A stretch of 59,226 nt of DNA from Micavibrio aeruginosavorus (GCA_003241475.1 QFQB01000003.1:1-59226); one strand, 5' to 3'; shown: positions 17,185 through 26,313, numbered from the stretch's first letter. The notes: generated by a model from the sequence alone, not told the origin. Made by a program: numbers and translations.

Positions 17185-19439
17185 TGCGTCTTCTTATCAA
17201 CAAATGGACCCATATTTGCGTTCTTCTGGCGCTTCTCGTCGGCGCTTTGTATTTCAGCGGTTCCGATCTGGAACTGCGCAAGCGTCTTCAATACGCCACG
17301 TTCGATACCTATAATAAATTGAATCCGCGCCCAGCCTCTGATCGCGTGGCGATCATCGATCTGGATGAGCAATCTTTGCAAAAACTGGGGCAGTGGCCGT
17401 TTCCTCGTACGGTCATGGCGCAGATGGTGACAACGCTTAAAGAGCTTGGCGCGAAAGTCATCGCCTTCGATATCGTCTTCGCAGAACCCGACAGGACCAG
17501 TCCGGCCCGTGTGGCCAAGACTTTGCCTGAAGAGGAGACGTATAGTTCCGCGCGGTCCGCCCTTGCGGCATTGCCCGACAACGATGCGACCTTTGCAAAA
17601 GCGATTCAGGATGCAGGGAATGTGGTGACGGGATTTACGCGGGCCAGACCGGAAGAGACGCTGCGCAAGCCTTATCAAGCGGCCAAGCCGACTTTTCTTC
17701 TCAAGGACAAAACGCCGTTTTTGGAAGACACGTTCGGCGCGCCGGGCATTGCGGAAAATTTGCCGGAATTTTCATCCGCCGCCGCCGGAAACGGTAGCTT
17801 TATGGCGACGCCCGATGTGGACGGCATTATCAGGCAGGTTTCCTTGTTCGTGCGCTATCCTTCGGAAAAGACGGCAGGATTTGTGCCGGAATTATATCCC
17901 ATGCTGGGACTGGAGGCATTGCGCGTCGATATCAATCCCAAATCACGCTTGCTGGTGAAGCAGAATAAAGACAAAGGCGCGCTCGATACGGCCTACACGA
18001 TCAACATCGCGGATTTTCAAATTCCCGTCGAAAGCGACGGCAAGCTGTGGGTGTATTACCGCCACATAGATCATAATGAATATATTTCGGCGCAAAAGCT
18101 GTTTGATCCCGCGCAGCTGGAAGAGCTTCGCAAGCGGATCGACGGCAAGATCGTGTTTATTGGCACCAGCGCCGAAGGACTTCGTGATATCCGCTCAACG
18201 CCTCTGGATATTTTCGTGCCTGGTGTTGAAGTCCACGTGAACGTGGTCGAGCAGATCCTTCAAGGAAAATTCCTCAAGCGGCCGGAGATCATCAAAGGCG
18301 TGGAGGCAAGCATAATCGGCGTTGCAGGCTTGCTGATCATTTTGCTGGCGCCGTTCATGAACGTCATCGTTCTGGGCGTTCTGACGTGCGGCTTGATGGG
18401 CGGCATGTTTTTCGGGTCATGGGAGATGTACAAGGATATGGGAATCCTGCTTGACCCCGTGTACCCCAGCCTTGCATTGTCCGTTCTGTTTCTTGTGTCG
18501 TCGCTGCTCAGCTATGTTCGTTCCGAAGCAGAGCGCGAACAGGTCCGTCAGGCATTCGGCCATTATATATCGCCGACCTTCATGGCAGAGCTGGCCAAAG
18601 ATCCGGACAAGTTGAAACTTGGCGGAGAGGTGCGGGATCTGACCGTAATGTTCACGGATATCCGCAGCTTTACGACGATATCCGAAAGCCTGACACCCGA
18701 AGAGCTTATTCACCTGATGAATGACTTTTTAACGCCGATGTCGGATTTGGTCATGGAAAACCGCGGCACGATCGACAAGTACATGGGCGATGCGATGATG
18801 GCGTTCTGGAATGCGCCGCTGGACGATGCCGATCATGCGCGTCATGCCTGTTTGGCGGCTTTGAAGATGAACGAAGCCTTGATTCCCGTGAACGAGCAGG
18901 TTAAGGCGCGCGCCGTTGCCGAAGGCCGCGCGCCTGTTTTGCTGAACGCCGGCATCGGCATCAACACAGGTCCGTGTTCGGTGGGGAATATGGGATCGAA
19001 ACAGCGCTTTGCCTATTCGGCGCTGGGCGATGCCGTCAATCTTGCCTCGCGTCTGGAAAGCCAGACCAAAGCCTATGGCGTGAATATATTGGTAGGAGAG
19101 GAAACGCGCAAACAGGTTCCGGATCTTGCTATGCTCGAGCTGGATTTGATCCGCGTAAAGGGCAAGGAAAAGCCGGTACGTATTTTCACGCTGGCGGGCG
19201 ATGATGATTACGCCGCCGTTGCAGGGTTCAAACACTGGCAGACAGCGCACAACGGCTTTTTGGCGGCCTATAGGGCAGGGGATTTCGGTTGTGCGGCACA
19301 GGAGATCGTGGCAGCCCGTAAAGCCGCTGGCGGAAAACTGGAAGCCTATTATGATCTGTTCTCGGGCCGGATCGCCGAATTCACGAAAAACCCGCCGCCA
19401 GAGAGCTGGGACGGGGTTTTTGTCGCCACGGAAAAATAA
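17181..19439 (+). CDS. CHASE2-domain class III adenylate/guanylate cyclase
   Basis: Membrane sensor cyclase of 752 residues. An N-terminal helix (about 10-28) leads to an extracytoplasmic CHASE2 domain (about 30-345, with RVAIIDLDEQSLQKLGQWP and KIVFIGTSAEGLRDIRSTP). Three membrane helices (about 365-455) and a class III catalytic domain follow. Metal-binding Asp residues are in MFTDIRSFTT and KYMGDAMMAFW, and the late motif SALGDAVNLASRLE is intact, so it should be active; cAMP is the likelier product. It starts on the hlyD stop (ATGA overlap), which puts second-messenger synthesis in the secretion operon. The ligand of CHASE2 is unknown. Confidence 0.92.
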   Translation: MMRLLINKWTHICVLLALLVGALYFSGSDLELRKRLQYATFDTYNKLNPRPASDRVAIIDLDEQSLQKLGQWPFPRTVMAQMVTTLKELGAKVIAFDIVFAEPDRTSPARVAKTLPEEETYSSARSALAALPDNDATFAKAIQDAGNVVTGFTRARPEETLRKPYQAAKPTFLLKDKTPFLEDTFGAPGIAENLPEFSSAAAGNGSFMATPDVDGIIRQVSLFVRYPSEKTAGFVPELYPMLGLEALRVDINPKSRLLVKQNKDKGALDTAYTINIADFQIPVESDGKLWVYYRHIDHNEYISAQKLFDPAQLEELRKRIDGKIVFIGTSAEGLRDIRSTPLDIFVPGVEVHVNVVEQILQGKFLKRPEIIKGVEASIIGVAGLLIILLAPFMNVIVLGVLTCGLMGGMFFGSWEMYKDMGILLDPVYPSLALSVLFLVSSLLSYVRSEAEREQVRQAFGHYISPTFMAELAKDPDKLKLGGEVRDLTVMFTDIRSFTTISESLTPEELIHLMNDFLTPMSDLVMENRGTIDKYMGDAMMAFWNAPLDDADHARHACLAALKMNEALIPVNEQVKARAVAEGRAPVLLNAGIGINTGPCSVGNMGSKQRFAYSALGDAVNLASRLESQTKAYGVNILVGEETRKQVPDLAMLELDLIRVKGKEKPVRIFTLAGDDDYAAVAGFKHWQTAHNGFLAAYRAGDFGCAAQEIVAARKAAGGKLEAYYDLFSGRIAEFTKNPPPESWDGVFVATEK

Positions 19440-19442
19440 GCG

Positions 19443-22400
19443 TTACTGCACGTTTACCGTGACATCCTGATCGATATACAGCTTGTAGCCGCCGATCGTG
19501 AATTCGTTATAGCCTGCCTTGTCGCTGGCGACTTCTGCCGCACCGGTTCCCACTTCATTAAGGCCGTTCGTGATTTTGTCGTTCGTAGCGGTGCCGGTCG
19601 GTGTTGCAACATCGAAGTTCAGAATGTTGCCAGCGCCGGAACCGTTTTCGATGGTCAGAGAACCATTGTCGCTGGTTTTGAGCAGGTTGAAGATATTTTC
19701 CATGGTTAGTGTCATCGTCTGGCCGGAGCCGCTAAATTCCAGCTGTTCTATCCCGGAAATTTTTTCATAGCCCACATTTGTGAAATCGAGATCTCCCAGA
19801 GCCAACAACGTATCATGGCCCGTCAAAGTGTTCGAACCGCCATCGACTCCCAGAAAGTCTGTGTTGTGTACGCCGATCACATCGTTGCCAGCGCCCCCAC
19901 GTAGACTTTGACCAAATGCGCTTGCGCCATCGTCATTTAACGTGTCGTTACCGCTCGTTCCCATCACAGTGTTTGTTTCATTGTGCTCACGTCCGTAAAC
20001 AAGAATGATTCCGCCATTACCAGTGCTTGCCTGATTGGCATCCGGAACGCCGATAGCAAAATCATCATAACCGTCGCCGTTGATATCACCCACACGGCTG
20101 AATTCCAGATCGTCGTTCTCTCCAGCGCTGGAGTAGGTGAGTTCGAGAGCGTTTGCCGGATCTTTCAAATACGTGGACAGATCGCTTCCAATATTCAGGC
20201 CGCCATCCTTGCCGAACACGACATAAGCATTGGTCGTTGTGCCATTGGAAAGAGAAATGGCGAAATCATCAAAACCATCGCCGTTGAAGTCGCCTATGCC
20301 GCCGCCTCCGGTAATTTCATAGTTATTGATCTGCAATGTTTCACCAATCGACGGTGTCGATCCGCCGTAAAGGATAAAGGCTTTTCCCTCTTCATCGGCG
20401 ATCATCATGTCTGATTTTCCGTCGCCGTTGATATCGCCGAGATAACCAATTTCTTGACCAAAATTTGTTCCGGTGACGCCGGTTATCGTGCTGGATGAGG
20501 TTGATGTCGTAACGCTGCTACCCCAGAAAACTTTTACGAAATCTCCACCTGGCGCACCCACAGCGTAATCGGAATAACCATCGCCATTGAAATCGCCGAT
20601 GCCTGCAACGCTGGCTCCAAAGCCTACACCGGCCGCATTGGAAATTTCATTGGCATTCGGGTTGTTCAGATAATTTGTATTATCCAGATCATCGCTCCAG
20701 GGGTCGTTTCCACCGAACACCAGATAAATCTGGCCATCGGCACCTGGCGCACCGATAACGACATCGGCATAGCCGTCATTGTTGAAATCGCCTGCGCCTG
20801 TTACGGAGTATCCAATTTGCTTGTCGGCATTTGTTCCATTCACAAATTGAACATTGTCGCCCGTTGCGGCCGTAGCGCCGCTGACGATGGCGGCATTACC
20901 GCTCTGGAATCCGTTGACGGATGCTCCCCAGTGGCCAACGACAAAGTCCTGTATTCCGTCACCGTCGAAGTCACCGATGCCGGCAACAATGCTCTCGCCG
21001 TAGTAGTTGCCCGAAAAATAGCCAGAGGTTGTGGTTACATAGGGCCCTGTTACCAAAGATGTCGGAACGCCGCTCGCGCTACCGTAAACAAGGTAGCTGT
21101 GGTTGTTTCCAGTCGCGCTACTGTCGTTACCGACGATGAAATCATCGAATCCATCGCCATTGATATCGCCTACGGCGGAAATGGAGTAGCCGAAGTTGTT
21201 GTTGATCGTATCGCTGATGACGCTCACGCTACCGATGGAAGTAAAGTCCAGATTGATTAAATCTCCAGCGCTTGCATCATGAATATTGACGGTGACGGCC
21301 TGCGTGCCGGTAACGCCTGTCACTGTATCGGTGGCGACAACTGAAAAGTTGCCTAACTGAACAGTCGTTAGGCTGTCGCGCAATGCCTGTGCGCCTGCTG
21401 TCGTTAGAACGATATCCACGCCCGTGCCGTTTGTTAGGAAGGCATAATAGCCTTGGGTATTGGTGCCGGACGCAAAGTTGTAGGTTATAGAGCTGGAGCC
21501 AGCCGTGTTGTTGATGTGGCCCAACACAGTGCCTGCTTGCATGATGTCCGTCAGATAGGACAAGCCCACTGTCAGAGGTATCGCAGAAGGGGTTGTTGGC
21601 GTTGTTGTTCCATTGGCGGAATTGCCGGCGCTCTGTTCTATGACAGATGGTGGAGGTTGTTGTGTTGCCTGTGATGTCTGGGTTCCCGAAGTTTCATTGT
21701 GGTTCACAGGCGCTGGTGCTACAGCAGACGTTGTTGTGCCCGCAGATGATGTGGTTACAGATGGTTGAGAACCCGTAAAACCAGAATCCGGTTGGCCTGA
21801 TACGGTTGAAGAAGGGGGAAGGCCCGTATTTGCACCGCTCAAAGAAGCAGGAGCACCATCGAAAGATTGTAGCGCATCAGGCTGGTTCGAGCTCTGCGGC
21901 TCGTTGTTTTGTTCGGTAGTGGGAGAATCTGGCGCGTTTTGCACTGGAGATTCTTGACCAGGCTGTGCGGCCTGTTCTTTTGCAGCATCATCGATCATCG
22001 TGAACAAAGAGGCATTTACGCTACTGATGCTGCTGAAGCGGGAGCCGATTTCAGAAGCGGACAGAACGCCGATATCCTTCATGGGATGATCGAATCCGCC
22101 AAGGCGCACGGTTTCGAACTGTTCGGAGAGTGTGGTTTCTCCAAGACCGTTCTTGACGACGATGGCGCCTTCGAGAACGGAGATATTGCTGACGCCGCCG
22201 GGATTGATTTCCCCTGCTATGATCGTGCCGCGAATGCCGATGGAGCCGACGGGTGTGTCGATCTTCACATCATCTGGATCATCGCGCCCAATCAGTCCGC
22301 TTGTGAACACGAACACGCCGCGCAAGACGGAGAAATTCGTCGTGCCGCTTTCGGTAGAAGGATCATAAGTATATTCGTCAATGGCAAGGCGTGCGTTTTC

Positions 22401-22892
22401 GGATACAGCCATGCTCGTCTCGTCGATAAAGACGATATTCACCGCGCCGTTGACGTCGGTCTGTATGATATCGCCCTGATAAATGGGCGAGCCGTTGCTC
22501 AAAGTTTCGGTCGTACCATCGGCATGGGTAACTGTCGCGGTGCCTTTGACTTCTTCCACCGCGCCCACAGGGCTTTCATCCGTCGCAGTCTCTCTAGCGG
22601 CGAATTCAGATGGGGAACGCGCAAACGCCTGCACCAGATTGGGGGTGAGGGCCGAGCCGTCGGGAGATATCAATGTTGGGGCAGGATCGGCAGAGAAATA
22701 ACCTTCTATTACGGCTGTCTGGCCGTTTGGAGCTTCAAGAAGGAGATCATTACCGTCACGCACGATTTGGGCATCGGCAATAAGCGCCGTGGAGGGAAGG
22801 TCTATTTTATCCTGGCCATCTGCCTGAAATTGAAGAGCCTTGTCGTCTGATTGCACCGGATTGTTGCCGGATTGTGTGTCTACGGTTGCCAT
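19443..22892 (-). CDS. Large type I-secreted FecR / FG-GAP / RTX protein
   Basis: A 1149-residue protein without a Sec signal peptide, convergent with the secretion operon (three bases between stops), so the likely cargo. Residues ~110-270 form a FecR-type domain (GSPIYQGDIIQTDVNGAVNI...GSIGIRGTIIAGEI). A low-complexity Ser/Thr/Gln/Pro linker spans ~315-440. An immunoglobulin/cadherin-like segment leads to seven FG-GAP repeats of the type VGDINGDGFDDFIVG (~590-980), enough for a seven-bladed integrin-like propeller with Ca sites. The end has weak RTX repeats (GTSGNDTL, LRGGAGNDVIG) and a beta-rich tail compatible with a type I signal. Surface adhesion is the inferred role. Confidence 0.85.
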   Translation of the reverse strand: MATVDTQSGNNPVQSDDKALQFQADGQDKIDLPSTALIADAQIVRDGNDLLLEAPNGQTAVIEGYFSADPAPTLISPDGSALTPNLVQAFARSPSEFAARETATDESPVGAVEEVKGTATVTHADGTTETLSNGSPIYQGDIIQTDVNGAVNIVFIDETSMAVSENARLAIDEYTYDPSTESGTTNFSVLRGVFVFTSGLIGRDDPDDVKIDTPVGSIGIRGTIIAGEINPGGVSNISVLEGAIVVKNGLGETTLSEQFETVRLGGFDHPMKDIGVLSASEIGSRFSSISSVNASLFTMIDDAAKEQAAQPGQESPVQNAPDSPTTEQNNEPQSSNQPDALQSFDGAPASLSGANTGLPPSSTVSGQPDSGFTGSQPSVTTSSAGTTTSAVAPAPVNHNETSGTQTSQATQQPPPSVIEQSAGNSANGTTTPTTPSAIPLTVGLSYLTDIMQAGTVLGHINNTAGSSSITYNFASGTNTQGYYAFLTNGTGVDIVLTTAGAQALRDSLTTVQLGNFSVVATDTVTGVTGTQAVTVNIHDASAGDLINLDFTSIGSVSVISDTINNNFGYSISAVGDINGDGFDDFIVGNDSSATGNNHSYLVYGSASGVPTSLVTGPYVTTTSGYFSGNYYGESIVAGIGDFDGDGIQDFVVGHWGASVNGFQSGNAAIVSGATAATGDNVQFVNGTNADKQIGYSVTGAGDFNNDGYADVVIGAPGADGQIYLVFGGNDPWSDDLDNTNYLNNPNANEISNAAGVGFGASVAGIGDFNGDGYSDYAVGAPGGDFVKVFWGSSVTTSTSSSTITGVTGTNFGQEIGYLGDINGDGKSDMMIADEEGKAFILYGGSTPSIGETLQINNYEITGGGGIGDFNGDGFDDFAISLSNGTTTNAYVVFGKDGGLNIGSDLSTYLKDPANALELTYSSAGENDDLEFSRVGDINGDGYDDFAIGVPDANQASTGNGGIILVYGREHNETNTVMGTSGNDTLNDDGASAFGQSLRGGAGNDVIGVHNTDFLGVDGGSNTLTGHDTLLALGDLDFTNVGYEKISGIEQLEFSGSGQTMTLTMENIFNLLKTSDNGSLTIENGSGAGNILNFDVATPTGTATNDKITNGLNEVGTGAAEVASDKAGYNEFTIGGYKLYIDQDVTVNVQ

Positions 22893-22925
22893 GATTTCCC
22901 CAAATCCCCAAACGTACTAAATCAT

Positions 22926-22959
22926 TTTATAACAATAAATTAGGGCGCAAATCAGCGCC
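22926..22959 (-). promoter_or_regulatory. Candidate promoter and inverted repeat for the secreted protein gene
   Basis: On the minus strand an extended -10 (TGT-TATAAA, 22934-22926) lies about 35 bases before the start codon. Upstream, over the -35 region, is a perfect inverted repeat GGCGC-AAATCA-GCGCC (22944-22959). Regulator unknown; the IR could be an operator. Confidence 0.35.
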
Positions 22960-23034
22960 ATCAACCTTTCAAGTGTAACCCCAAAGGCTTAAAAAGACTT
23001 AAAAATTTGCAAAAACTTTAGGTAAAATGCCGAA

Positions 23035-24258
23035 TTAGCCGACTTTACGTAGCTTGGCCCATTCGAGTAGCTTGTCCGTCACGTCTTTTTCGGAGAGAGG
23101 GCGGGAGAAATGATAGCCTTGCGCGCGCTCGCACCCCATTTCCAGCAAAAATTGCGCCTCTTCGGCCTGTTCAACCCCTTCGGCAATAATTTTCATGTTC
23201 ATGTTCTTGCCCAGAGCAATGATGGATTTGACCAATTCCATGGAGGTTTTGTCCTGTAGCATGTTGCGTACGAAGCTCTGGTCGATCTTCAGCGTGTCGA
23301 TCGGATAGTAGTGAAGGTAGGAGAGGGAGGAATATCCCGTCCCAAAGTCGTCGATCGCAATTCCCAGCCCTGCTTTGCGGCACAGGTTCAATGTGTCTTT
23401 GGCGTTTTGCGGCTGGTTCATCAAAAGACGCTCGGTGATCTCCAGATGCACGCAACGCGGCTCGACATCGGTCTCGCTCATGATTGTGTAAAGATGATCG
23501 AGGAAATTTTCTTCGGCGAAGTCGGTGGACGAAAAGTTCACGCTCATGAACAGATCGCCGTTGAGACCAATCTTGGATTCAATGCGTTTCAATGCGCGGC
23601 ATGCTTCACGCAAGGCCCAACGGCTGGCATCCACGATCAGGCCTGTGTCTTCAGCTATCGGAATAAACACAGCCGGAGAGATATTGCCTCTTTCCGGATG
23701 ATTCCAACGCATCAGCGCTTCGAACCCGTCAACATGTCCGGTCATTAGATTCATGATTGGTTGATAATGTAACGAGAGCTGTTCCGTTCCGATGGCGGCG
23801 CGGAATTCATTGGCCATCTTGACGGTTTCAATGGTGTTTGATTGTTCAAGATACCCGCGCTCCAGTTCTTCCGGCGTGGGATATGTTCCAACCTCTTTCA
23901 AGATAGTCGCGCGCGTCAGCATGTCGCGGTAGCGTGTCAGAATAACTTGCGTCGTTATCTGCAGAACAGGATCGGCTGTTTTCAGACGGCGCGAAAAATC
24001 TTCCTTGGTGATTTCGAGAAGATGGCAATCTTCGATTGCCTTGATGGTTGCAATGCGCGGTTCGTTGTCCACGATGGCCATTTCACCGATGATGGTGCCT
24101 GCGCCGCGCGTGCCGACGCGATGGATCGTGCCATTGGTTTTTTCAATGAGGATTTCCACGCGTCCTGTTTCAATGATGTACGCTACATCACCATGATCGC
24201 CTTGACGCATGATGATATCACCGGCCTTGAAGATCTTTTTGGTCTGATTGGCTTCCAT
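23035..24258 (-). CDS. Cyclic-nucleotide-binding EAL phosphodiesterase
   Basis: A 407-residue predicted cyclic-di-GMP phosphodiesterase with an N-terminal cyclic-nucleotide-binding domain (~10-110; phosphate cassette IGEMAIVDNEPRIATI with Arg68), a short helical linker and an EAL domain (~150-400). Catalytic residues appear complete: EAL at 180, LEITE at 272-276, DDFGTG at 303, Lys324 and Glu360 in AEGVE. This fits an active enzyme gated by cAMP or cGMP. It sits next to the secreted protein gene and faces the same way, 142 bases upstream of it, downstream of no other gene. Family facts: EAL domains hydrolyse c-di-GMP; coupling to the nearby cyclase is inferred. Confidence 0.93.
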   Translation of the reverse strand: MEANQTKKIFKAGDIIMRQGDHGDVAYIIETGRVEILIEKTNGTIHRVGTRGAGTIIGEMAIVDNEPRIATIKAIEDCHLLEITKEDFSRRLKTADPVLQITTQVILTRYRDMLTRATILKEVGTYPTPEELERGYLEQSNTIETVKMANEFRAAIGTEQLSLHYQPIMNLMTGHVDGFEALMRWNHPERGNISPAVFIPIAEDTGLIVDASRWALREACRALKRIESKIGLNGDLFMSVNFSSTDFAEENFLDHLYTIMSETDVEPRCVHLEITERLLMNQPQNAKDTLNLCRKAGLGIAIDDFGTGYSSLSYLHYYPIDTLKIDQSFVRNMLQDKTSMELVKSIIALGKNMNMKIIAEGVEQAEEAQFLLEMGCERAQGYHFSRPLSEKDVTDKLLEWAKLRKVG

Positions 24259-24413
24259 AGAAGATTCGCTCGAATGTTTCCCATGTCTACTATGCTGTGA
24301 AAACGGTTAGGAGTTGGTTAACGGCTTGTAAAAATCGAAATGAAATCAACTTGGAAAGATGGAGAGGGCAGGGCATACTGAATATGTATGTAATTATATA
24401 GATTTTTCCTGAT

Positions 24414-24806
24414 ATGACCCCTTTGTCCCTTATTCTGCTCTACAGCCTGTTCCGCCTGAAGCATTTCGTATGCGACTACGCGCTACAGACCAACTGGATC
24501 GCCCTGAACAAGGGGTTGTCGGGGCGGCAAGGCTGGCAGGCATTGCTGTTGCACACCTTGGGACAGGCGATCGGGACAACACTGGTCACGGTTGTTTTTG
24601 CGCCGGCCTTATGGTGGCTGGGATTGGTCGATTTCGCGGTTCACACGGCTATCGATCTTTGCAAAGCCCGCTTGACCCATAAAATGGGCTGGACCCCGAA
24701 AGACCGCTGGTTCTGGCTGTCGATCGGGCTGGATCAGGAGGCCCATAATTTCACCCATCTAGCCTATATCGTCATCATTTACGTGACCCTGACCGGCGGG
24801 CTGTAG
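24414..24806 (+). CDS. DUF3307 membrane protein
   Basis: A 130-residue membrane protein with the DUF3307 pattern: FRLKHFVCDYALQTNWIALN near the start, HTAIDLCKARL in the middle and LDQEAHNFTHLAYIVIIYV at the end. Three to four membrane helices are visible. Function of the family is not established to my knowledge. It precedes rpmJ on the same strand, but rpmJ has its own promoter. Confidence 0.85.
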   Translation: MTPLSLILLYSLFRLKHFVCDYALQTNWIALNKGLSGRQGWQALLLHTLGQAIGTTLVTVVFAPALWWLGLVDFAVHTAIDLCKARLTHKMGWTPKDRWFWLSIGLDQEAHNFTHLAYIVIIYVTLTGGL

Positions 24807-24826
24807 GTCTCTAAGAAATCTAAGGG

Positions 24827-24856
24827 TTGACAAGGCTTGCGGCCATTTTGTATGGT
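24827..24856 (+). promoter_or_regulatory. rpmJ promoter
   Basis: TTGACA (24827-24832), an 18-bp spacer and TATGGT (24851-24856) lie 30 bases before the rpmJ ATG, just after the DUF3307 stop. Confidence 0.6.
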
Positions 24857-24885
24857 CCGCCCAGAATTTTAAGAAAGACAAGATC

Positions 24886-25011
24886 ATGAAAATCGTTAAC
24901 TCATTGAAAACAATCAAAAAGCGCGACCGCAACTGCAAAGTTATCCGTCGCCGCGGCCGCATCTACGTCATCAACAAGATGAACAAGCGCTTCAAAGCCC
25001 GCCAAGGCTAA
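24886..25011 (+). CDS. rpmJ: 50S ribosomal protein bL36
   Basis: A 41-residue ribosomal protein (MKIVNSLKTIKKRDRNCKVI, then RRRGRIYVINKMNKRFKARQG), highly basic. It is the form without the zinc-binding Cys pairs, as usual in alphaproteobacteria; the single Cys is isolated. It is flanked by its own promoter and a strong terminator, so it is a monocistronic unit. In the ribosome bL36 binds 23S rRNA near the peptidyl transferase side of the large subunit. Confidence 0.97.
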   Translation: MKIVNSLKTIKKRDRNCKVIRRRGRIYVINKMNKRFKARQG

Positions 25012-25041
25012 GTTTTTTCCCAATTTTGAGGGAATGGGGGG

Positions 25042-25077
25042 GAGTCCGTAAATGTTTTACGGGCTCTTTTGTTTGTT
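25042..25077 (+). terminator. Rho-independent terminator after rpmJ
   Basis: An 11-bp stem (GAGTCCGTAAA, loop TGT, TTTACGGGCTC; one G-U pair) at 25042-25066 is followed by TTTTGTTTGTT. Strong. It overlaps an in-frame upstream extension of the next gene, which is why the later ATG is preferred there. Confidence 0.9.
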
Positions 25078-25103
25078 CGTTCCATAAGGTAAATTTCCAG
25101 ACC

Positions 25104-25952
25104 ATGCTCAATCTTTCATGCATCCTTTATGACGTCGGTTTCAAAGCAGGCTCTTTTGAGGGGCTTGTTGAGGATATTGTCGCCAAGACAAGGGCCGAGT
25201 GGGCGGCGGGCGCGGATGTCGTAGTGTTTCCCGAGTATGTGTGGATGTGCGGGGCGCCATATACATCACCCGGTTTTAACGATCATGCGCTGGCTGATAG
25301 TTTCTGGACGGTTCATTTTGCCCGACTGAAAAAAGAACTCTGCGTGACAGGCAAGACCGTCATTTTGGGCAGCGGGCCTCGCATTGTGGGCGACAAGCTA
25401 TACAACACGTCTGTTATCTTTAATGATGGAAGCACGATTCTACAGGACAAAATCAACCTGACGCCGTGGGAGAGTGATTATGCCGGCGGTGATACCATCC
25501 ATGTTTTCAAGGTGGGGGCATTGAATTGTGTGACAGTAATCTGCCTTGATAGCGAAATGCCCGATATCTCCCAGATGTTGAAAGACCGCGGCGATATCGA
25601 CCTTGTGTTCGTGCCCAGCTGCACGGAAACATTGATGGGGGCGGAGCGTGTTATGCGCTGTTCATCCGCCCGCGCAGTCGAGTTGGCCTGTGCCTTTGTG
25701 GTTTGTGGTCTGCGTGGGCATATCGAAGGATTCGATTTTATGATCTCAAATGCCGGAGGGGCGGCCCTTTACATGCCGTCCTTGAAGGGGCTGGAGGGGG
25801 TCTCCCGCATGCAGGAAACGCCTGTTGAGATGGAAGGCTATGCTGTGCAGCGCTACATAGTGGACCCTGCGGTGCTGAAACTGGCCAAAAAAACCACGGA
25901 AACAACCAATCCGGCCGTCATAAAAAGCCCGAAAACAATCTGTCTGCGGTAA
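25104..25952 (+). CDS. Carbon-nitrogen hydrolase (nitrilase superfamily)
   Basis: A 282-residue nitrilase-fold amidase. The Glu-Lys-Cys triad is visible: Glu44 in VVFPEYVW, Lys116 in LQDKINLTPWE and Cys147 in TVICLDSEMPD. The overall layout fits aliphatic amidase or omega-amidase relatives; the substrate is not identifiable. The start at 25104 (MLNLSCILYDVGF) is chosen because the in-frame ATG at 25026 lies before the rpmJ terminator. No strong Shine-Dalgarno is seen. A formyltransferase, a deacetylase-like enzyme and a GNAT protein lie nearby, but only a shared theme of acyl/amide chemistry is visible. Confidence 0.88.
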   Translation: MLNLSCILYDVGFKAGSFEGLVEDIVAKTRAEWAAGADVVVFPEYVWMCGAPYTSPGFNDHALADSFWTVHFARLKKELCVTGKTVILGSGPRIVGDKLYNTSVIFNDGSTILQDKINLTPWESDYAGGDTIHVFKVGALNCVTVICLDSEMPDISQMLKDRGDIDLVFVPSCTETLMGAERVMRCSSARAVELACAFVVCGLRGHIEGFDFMISNAGGAALYMPSLKGLEGVSRMQETPVEMEGYAVQRYIVDPAVLKLAKKTTETTNPAVIKSPKTICLR

Positions 25953-26033
25953 TATTATTTTCCATAAGTGTATGTAAAACATATGCTTTCTCTAAATTGT
26001 GGATATCTCCTTGAGCCGCTTAGCATTTTTTAC

Positions 26034-26062
26034 TTGCATTAGGGGCAAATCAACCTTATAAA
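26034..26062 (+). promoter_or_regulatory. Sigma-70 promoter in the 25953-26313 gap
   Basis: TTGCAT (26034-26039), a 17-bp spacer and TATAAA (26057-26062). Predicted start near 26069, which coincides with the 5' side of the long-range stem of the candidate RNA below. Confidence 0.6.
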
Positions 26063-26068
26063 AACCCT

Positions 26069-26258
26069 ACGTACGTGCCTATGGCCCGCGGCCTCCTACC
26101 AATGGAGGCGCCCCTGAAGGTTCAGACCCTACAAGGCTGGTTATGCAACGGCGCTAAACTTTTGGTTTTAACTGGGTGGATCAGACCTCCCAACTTTTTA
26201 CAAAGGGTTTTCGCTTTTGATAACCGCAGCCGTGGGGGCCGTTTTCGGCACCGCTACG
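26069..26258 (+). ncRNA. Candidate structured RNA (class unknown)
   Basis: The 361-bp gap between the C-N hydrolase and formyltransferase genes has no convincing gene. Downstream of the promoter the 5' segment 26069-26087 can pair with 26236-26259 in a closing stem of about 16 bp with small bulges and one internal loop. Inside are the hairpins GCCTCC-TACCAAT-GGAGGC (26091-26109), CTGA-AGGT-TCAG and TGGG-T-GG-ATCAGA-CC-T-CCCA (26173-26192). The last is followed by TTTTT (26195-26199), so a shorter 130-nt RNA ending there is possible. It may be a free small RNA (a 6S-like shape is one option) or a leader of the formyltransferase gene. I could not match it to a known class. Confidence 0.42.
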
Positions 26259-26313
26259 TTTCCTGCGCATGATTTATCAAAATGCAAAAGCCCCTCGGTT
26301 TAGGGTGTGCAGA

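Noticed and set aside
26069..26258. Naming the candidate RNA as tmRNA, SRP RNA, RNase P RNA or a ZTP/THF riboswitch
   Set aside because: None of the conserved sequence signatures of these classes that I know could be found; 6S remains only a shape-level possibility.
26075..26272. 65-residue open frame within the structured RNA region
   Set aside because: No ribosome binding site or family signal, and its span coincides with the base-paired segment.
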